Translations under genes and position numbers: made by a program
Shown here: piece after piece, positions 59,927 through 64,000 of the stretch
Position numbering within the stretch: the stretch's first letter is position 1
Layout of the letters: each line of letters starts with the position of its first letter
The notes under the pieces: model-generated
The model's database searches: none
Told to the model about the DNA's origin: nothing
The model's input: only the letters and a program-made list of their open reading frames with translations
From: Mycobacterium sp. JS623
GTDB lineage: Bacteria > Actinomycetota > Actinomycetes > Mycobacteriales > Mycobacteriaceae
Assembly: GCF_000328565.1 (NCBI RefSeq)
Contig: NC_019966.1
Coordinates: forward strand, 1,984,001 to 2,048,000
DNA length: 64,000 nt
Direction: 5' to 3'

Positions 59927-61495
59927 TCAGGCGGCGTTACTCGTCGAACCCTGCGAGGTCGAGTCGGTCGGCTTCGTGTCGGTGGATTCGGAACCCGGTG
60001 TCGACGTCGCCGGTTTCTGGGGGCTGAAGAACTTCGTGATCGAATCAACAAGCTGCCCCAACGGATTCTGCTTGGGCGTCGTCGTCTTGGCGGTCGTGGT
60101 GTCCGGGGTGACCTTGTTGCCGTCCCCGGTAACCGTGCTGAGCGTCGGTCCCGGGTTGGACTTGGTGGTAGTGGGCGGCGTAGGTGAACCGGACTGCTCC
60201 TGCTGTTCTGTAGTTTGAGTGGTCAACGCGGGCGCCGGGTCACTATTGGCCAGCGACTGTTTCGAGTCCTGCGGCAGCGACTTCGCCGTGATCGACGGCG
60301 AGTTTGTCGTCGACAGCGGCGACGGGGGCGAGTTTGTCGTCGACAGCGGCGACGGGACGGAACCAGGTATCGCCTCGGTGCCGGTGACCAGGTTGGTCAC
60401 ACCCTGTCCGATCGCGCCAGGAACTCCGGCGACCGTCTCGAGGACCTTTCCCGGCGGTGTGATCAACGAAAACTGAACGGGCGTTTCGGGATTCAGATTT
60501 TGGCGATCGGTGTAGCCCATGTCCACCAGCAACCGCACCAGCGGTTCGACGGCGCCCAGCACCGGTTCGGTGAGTGGCGTCAATTGCAGAATTCCCGCGA
60601 TCTGCCTCACGGGTGCAAACAGCGGCAGGTGTTCGGCCCTGACGAAGACATACGTGTCCGTCACCGGATGGCCGTTCACCATGTGAGTCACGGGGTTTAT
60701 CAGGACATTCGGATCGTTCGTGGTGTTCGTCAGCGGGTCGTAGTTGACGCTGTCGTAATACTGGTCCGGGTGTACGTACATGACCGCCACCAAGCTGTTC
60801 GCGAGCGACAGCGGGTTGAAGTACGCGGGGAAGTCCCCGTACGGGTCGTATTCGTTCGTCACGTAAGTCGTGTTGTATTCCGACGGCCCCGCGGCGCCAT
60901 TCGACGTGACGAAGAACGGAATGTTGAGTCCGGGGAATCGGCTGAAGATGCCGCCGTTGGGCACATTCGGCGACGCGATCATCACCCAGAGCAATCCGGG
61001 TTTGGTCGGGTCATTGGTGGGGTTCAGCGGTGGCGCGCCGGGATCCGACGGATCCAGATTTCGTCGCACCTTCTCGGCGACGATCGTGCCCTCCGAATAG
61101 CCGACCACCATCAGGAACTGACCCGAGTTGGCCGGGTTCGTGATCGCGTTCGCCAGCACCGGGACACCCGCATTGGTGCTGTTTTCGATGTCGAAGCCCG
61201 CCGGATATTGAATCGGAATGTAGCTGAACGTCGGGGGACGGACGTTGCCCTGAAGCTTGTGCGGCACGTTGACCGCACCAGGGTCCCCGCGCCCGCCGAT
61301 CCCGATGGTCGCCGCCGCGAGATCCACCTGCGGGATGTCCACAGTGTTGTTGGTCGCATGACCAAACACGAGCATCGTCGACACTGCGGCCGCCGTCGTG
61401 CCGAGGAAGATCGCCGAGGGAGCCTTTCGCCGCTTTGGGACCGTCCGCTTCGACGAGAAAGCTGGACGATTCTTGGAACGGCGATGCTTTGCCAC
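59927..61495 (-). CDS. PE-PPE domain (alpha/beta hydrolase) protein
   Basis: A 522-residue protein without PE or PPE N-terminal domains. A basic N-terminus and one helix (AIFLGTTAAAVSTMLVF) anchor or export it. The PE-PPE (PF08237) hydrolase domain follows: PIQYPAGFDIENSTNAGVPV, then the nucleophile elbow VVGYSEGTIVAEKVRRNL, and FVRAEHLPLFAPVRQIAG with the catalytic His. The last 150 residues are Thr/Ser/Pro-rich and contain a repeated decapeptide from the 30-base repeat at 60297. GTG start with GAGGGGG upstream. Such proteins are esterases of the mycobacterial envelope. It converges with the CoA-transferase gene. Confidence 0.9.
   Translation of the reverse strand: MAKHRRSKNRPAFSSKRTVPKRRKAPSAIFLGTTAAAVSTMLVFGHATNNTVDIPQVDLAAATIGIGGRGDPGAVNVPHKLQGNVRPPTFSYIPIQYPAGFDIENSTNAGVPVLANAITNPANSGQFLMVVGYSEGTIVAEKVRRNLDPSDPGAPPLNPTNDPTKPGLLWVMIASPNVPNGGIFSRFPGLNIPFFVTSNGAAGPSEYNTTYVTNEYDPYGDFPAYFNPLSLANSLVAVMYVHPDQYYDSVNYDPLTNTTNDPNVLINPVTHMVNGHPVTDTYVFVRAEHLPLFAPVRQIAGILQLTPLTEPVLGAVEPLVRLLVDMGYTDRQNLNPETPVQFSLITPPGKVLETVAGVPGAIGQGVTNLVTGTEAIPGSVPSPLSTTNSPPSPLSTTNSPSITAKSLPQDSKQSLANSDPAPALTTQTTEQQEQSGSPTPPTTTKSNPGPTLSTVTGDGNKVTPDTTTAKTTTPKQNPLGQLVDSITKFFSPQKPATSTPGSESTDTKPTDSTSQGSTSNAA
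60297..60356. repeat. 30-base tandem repeat, two exact copies
   Basis: Two identical 30-base units (60297-60326 and 60327-60356) lie inside the PE-PPE gene. They encode two copies of SPLSTTNSPx in the low-complexity tail. Probably a recent slippage duplication and likely variable between strains. Confidence 0.9.
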
Positions 61496-61598
61496 AAAGT
61501 CCCCCTCACGGTCGCCCGGAATGCCGACCGGTTCGAACGCTAGCGCACTGCCACAGAGATTGGGTGCAAAATCCGCGTGAAACGTCTGATCGTCACTC

Positions 61599-63101
61599 TT
61601 AGCTGGAAGGCCGCTTTGCACGTAGCTTCTCGGCCACCAGCGACCAGTATCTATGTTCGCGGTCAGAGAGTTCATTGCTGGTGATGGCGCCGAACGCAGC
61701 GGCGTCGCGAGCGAACCGGGCAGGGGCGTCGGGCAGCGCGTCGGGGCCCTCGAGCCGGAAGGCGCTCGGCGCAAGAGGGCCGAAGAGCAGGGCGCGGCGC
61801 AGCTGTGGCCAACCATCTGGATTGGGCTCGACGCCGGCTGCTCGGGCGAAGGTCAGCACGGCCAGGTTCATCCGGGTCTTCTGTGGCATCCCGCGCCGTG
61901 AGCGATATGCGTCGATGGCTGCCCGTTGGCTGGTCTCACTCGCCGGGACCGTGCCGCCCCATGTGTACGCGATCCACCTGGCCTGCAGCTCAAGCGGCAC
62001 AAAGTAGCCGCCGGACTGATCCCACATGCCCACGAACGCCAGCCCGGGCAGGTCGGGATGAAACGTGCAGCGGTCCGCGTCCAGGTGCACCGCATCGAGG
62101 TCAACAATCGCGCGGATGTCCTCGTCCAGAAACGGCAAGTGCAGGTCGAACCCGGTGCCGAAGACGATTGCGTCGAATTCCTCGGATGTCCCGTCGGATA
62201 ACCTCACGGCCCTGTTCTCAACGGCGGCCAGCCACGGTCGGATGGTGATCAGTCCTTCCGCCACCAAGGGCAGGTAATGCTGGGACAGCGTAACGCCCGC
62301 GGCGAAAAGGGACGGGTCGGGAGCGGGCGCACCGTACTGCTCGGGGCTGCCGCCCGCCTCGAGCACGATCTCCTTTAGCTGCCGGTCGATCTCCGCTGCC
62401 GGCAGGTGCTCGCTCGCGATGGCCCCGTATCGCGTGAACATCCGGTGGTCGGAGGGGACTCCCGAGGAAAACTTCGGCAACACATACCGCTGTCGTCGCT
62501 GGGTCACCACGACGCGAGCCGCCCCGAGCTGGGCGAGTTCGGAGGCGATTTCCATCGCGCTGATAGCGCCGCCAGCCACCAGCACTCGCTTGCCGCGGTA
62601 CGGCGCCGGCCCGCGGTACTGGTACGTCGAGCTGACGCCTGCCGAGCCGGTGAACGTGTCAAGGCCGGGAACCGTCGGGACAGAGGGGGATTGGAACCTG
62701 CCTGTCGCCACCACCACGCGGTCGAAGTGCTCCGTCGCGCCCGGATGACGCACCAGCCACCCGGTGTCGCTTCGGCTGAGCAGCTCAACGCGACTGCAGA
62801 GCCGGATGCGTGAGGCGAGGTCGAAGGCCTCGGCATACCGATGCAGGTAGTCGAGGACGCCGCGGCCTGACGGGTAGACGACGTCGCTGTCGTGATCGAG
62901 ATCGCTGAAGGCCGTCAGGATTCGGCTGGTGTTGGTGTGCATCGTCGGCCACACTCCGCTGCGGCCGTCCAGCCCGGTCCACTGACCGCCCAGCATCGGT
63001 GCCTGTTCGAAGATCGTCGGCTCAAATCCCTGGGACAACAGCCAGCGCGCCGCCACCAGACCACCCGGCCCGGCACCGATCACGGCGACGCTTCCCGTCA
63101 T
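61599..63101 (-). CDS. Flavin-containing monooxygenase (FMO-like)
   Basis: A 500-residue flavoprotein. The FAD motif is VAVIGAGPGGLVAARWLL, the second nucleotide motif VLVAGGAISAMEIASELA, and LGGQWTGLDGRSGVWPTMHT is typical of FMOs, as is IVFGTGFDLHLPFLDEDI near residue 310. It should use NADPH and O2 to oxidise a carbon, nitrogen or sulfur centre. It is divergent from the LLM-class oxidoreductase gene, and both may belong to the same catabolic region. The start at 63101 places the FAD motif at the usual distance. Confidence 0.9.
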   Translation of the reverse strand: MTGSVAVIGAGPGGLVAARWLLSQGFEPTIFEQAPMLGGQWTGLDGRSGVWPTMHTNTSRILTAFSDLDHDSDVVYPSGRGVLDYLHRYAEAFDLASRIRLCSRVELLSRSDTGWLVRHPGATEHFDRVVVATGRFQSPSVPTVPGLDTFTGSAGVSSTYQYRGPAPYRGKRVLVAGGAISAMEIASELAQLGAARVVVTQRRQRYVLPKFSSGVPSDHRMFTRYGAIASEHLPAAEIDRQLKEIVLEAGGSPEQYGAPAPDPSLFAAGVTLSQHYLPLVAEGLITIRPWLAAVENRAVRLSDGTSEEFDAIVFGTGFDLHLPFLDEDIRAIVDLDAVHLDADRCTFHPDLPGLAFVGMWDQSGGYFVPLELQARWIAYTWGGTVPASETSQRAAIDAYRSRRGMPQKTRMNLAVLTFARAAGVEPNPDGWPQLRRALLFGPLAPSAFRLEGPDALPDAPARFARDAAAFGAITSNELSDREHRYWSLVAEKLRAKRPSS

Positions 63102-63148
63102 CGGCGAACTGTCCCACACCAACTGGTGACCCCGTGCGAAAGTGAGTC

Positions 63149-64000
63149 ATGGCCAGGTTGAGGTTCGGATACTTCATTGCACCGTTCCACCGCGCGGGCA
63201 CCAACCCGACGTTGGCGTTGCAGCGTGACCTCGAATTCGCCGAGCATCTGGACGCGCTCGGCTTCGACGAAGTCTGGTACGGCGAACATCATTCGGCGGG
63301 CAGCGAGATCATCAGCTCACCGGAGATCTTCATCGCCGCAGCAGCCGAACGGGCGAAGCGAATCCGCTTTGGCACCGGCGTTATCTCGCTCGCCTATCAC
63401 AACCCGCTCTGGGTGGCCGACCGGCTGATGCTGCTCGATCACCTCACCCATGGCCGCATCATCGGCGGTATGGGGCCGGGCTCATTGCCGAGCGACAGCG
63501 CGATGATCGGCCTTACGCCCACCGACACTCGCGAACTGCTGGAGACGAACCTCGACATCGTCGTCCGACTGTTGGCGGGGGAGACCGTGTCGGCGAAAAC
63601 CCCCACGCACGAACTGATTGATGCGCGCCTGCAACTCGCGTCGTATTCCGACGGCGGCATTCCGCTGGCCGTGGCGGCGGTGGCCTCGCCGACGGGTGCG
63701 CGACTTGCGGGCAAGCACGGCATTGGCTTGCTGTCGATCGGCGCCACTCTGGTTGTCGAGGGTTTCGATGCGCTCGCATTTCACTGGGGCATCGCCGAAG
63801 AGCGGGCGGTCACGTTCGGAACGACGGTCGACCGCAACAACTGGACGCTGGTCGGCCCGATGCACATCGCCGAGACCGAAGAGCAGGCCCGCGCCGACGT
63901 GAGGTTCGGGATCGAACCGTGGTTCCGGTATTTCCAGAAGGTCGCCGCGTTCCCGCAGATGACCATGCCGGGAGATCAGGTCGACGAGATGGTCGACGTC
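63149..64000 (+). CDS. LLM-class flavin-dependent oxidoreductase, 3' end outside window
   Basis: The 284 visible residues form most of a luciferase-like monooxygenase: LRFGYFIAPFHRAGTNPTLA, LGFDEVWYGEHHSAGSEIIS, IRFGTGVISLAYHNPLWVAD, and HLTHGRIIGGMGPGSLPSDS. The EHHS and MGPGSLPSD segments are like those of bacterial luciferase-type enzymes such as limonene monooxygenase. It probably uses reduced flavin and O2. No stop codon is reached before the end of the window. The ATG at 63149 is supported by the family N-terminus. It is divergent from the FMO gene, 47 bases apart. Confidence 0.9.
   Translation, partial: MARLRFGYFIAPFHRAGTNPTLALQRDLEFAEHLDALGFDEVWYGEHHSAGSEIISSPEIFIAAAAERAKRIRFGTGVISLAYHNPLWVADRLMLLDHLTHGRIIGGMGPGSLPSDSAMIGLTPTDTRELLETNLDIVVRLLAGETVSAKTPTHELIDARLQLASYSDGGIPLAVAAVASPTGARLAGKHGIGLLSIGATLVVEGFDALAFHWGIAEERAVTFGTTVDRNNWTLVGPMHIAETEEQARADVRFGIEPWFRYFQKVAAFPQMTMPGDQVDEMVDV

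Noticed and set aside
60215..61543. 442-codon plus-strand frame
   Set aside because: It is antisense to the PE-PPE gene, Arg/Val/His-rich and has no family motif; the minus strand has a full hydrolase domain with a good ribosome site.
1..64000. CRISPR array, complete insertion sequence, rRNA or complete tRNA
   Set aside because: No regularly spaced direct repeats, intact transposase with terminal repeats, rRNA segment or full cloverleaf was seen by eye.

Overview
The window looks like chromosomal DNA of a non-tuberculous mycobacterium (Mycobacterium or Mycolicibacterium). The evidence is high GC content, frequent GTG starts, leaderless promoters, and mycobacterial families throughout: MmpS/MmpL, DUF732, DUF5078, PE-PPE hydrolase, PacL/CtpC, F420-dependent oxidoreductases, a mycofactocin-type SDR, an FHA-ABC transporter and an Rv3717-type amidase. 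All naming is from reading translated sequence; no database was searched.

Layout. 1-5.2 kb: a partial membrane protein, a wrecked epimerase gene, a deazaflavin-type oxidoreductase, a tRNA 3'-end remnant, and a divergent TetR/P450 pair. 5.2-11.5 kb: an F420 oxidoreductase, then an MmpS-MmpL-DUF732-DUF5078-secreted protein operon divergent from a TetR gene. 11.8-18.3 kb: an accessory stretch with small unknown proteins, an alpha/beta hydrolase, soluble transhydrogenase sthA, two copies of an unrecognised protein family, a frameshifted adenylate kinase gene, a MarR regulator and a truncated carboxylic acid reductase. 18.4-22 kb: a MerR regulator with a clear operator facing a SnoaL/SDR/PPOX/LLM gene set. 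22-24 kb: mobile-element debris (relaxase remnant, integrase remnant, tmRNA-like attachment site).

23.8-38 kb is a metal region: a YibE/F membrane protein, CbtB under a probable cobalamin riboswitch, copper-type YcnI, and a dense zinc section. The zinc section has an Mrf/Rv0106-type CobW-like protein divergent from a zinc-free ribosomal protein operon (L28, L33, S14, an unknown protein, a frameshifted S18), PacL1-CtpC, a Znu-type ABC transporter with two permeases, and a Zur-type regulator. Zur-like boxes precede rpmB2 and znuA.

38-50.4 kb: an Ami1-type amidase, a broken lipoprotein gene, a recombinase remnant, a mycofactocin-type SDR, RNase HI, an enoyl-CoA hydratase, then an envelope-lipid cluster (Ser/Thr kinase, CdsA-like enzyme, membrane protein, FHA-ABC transporter, acyltransferase, CDP-alcohol phosphotransferase). 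50.6-64 kb: a catabolic cluster resembling the cholesterol side-chain operon (P450, two acyl-CoA dehydrogenases, split MaoC and DUF35 proteins, ChsH1-like hydratase, Ltp2-like thiolase, TetR), with a palindromic operator candidate at the P450 promoter. Nearby are a double CoA-transferase, a PE-PPE hydrolase, an FMO-type monooxygenase and a partial LLM oxidoreductase.
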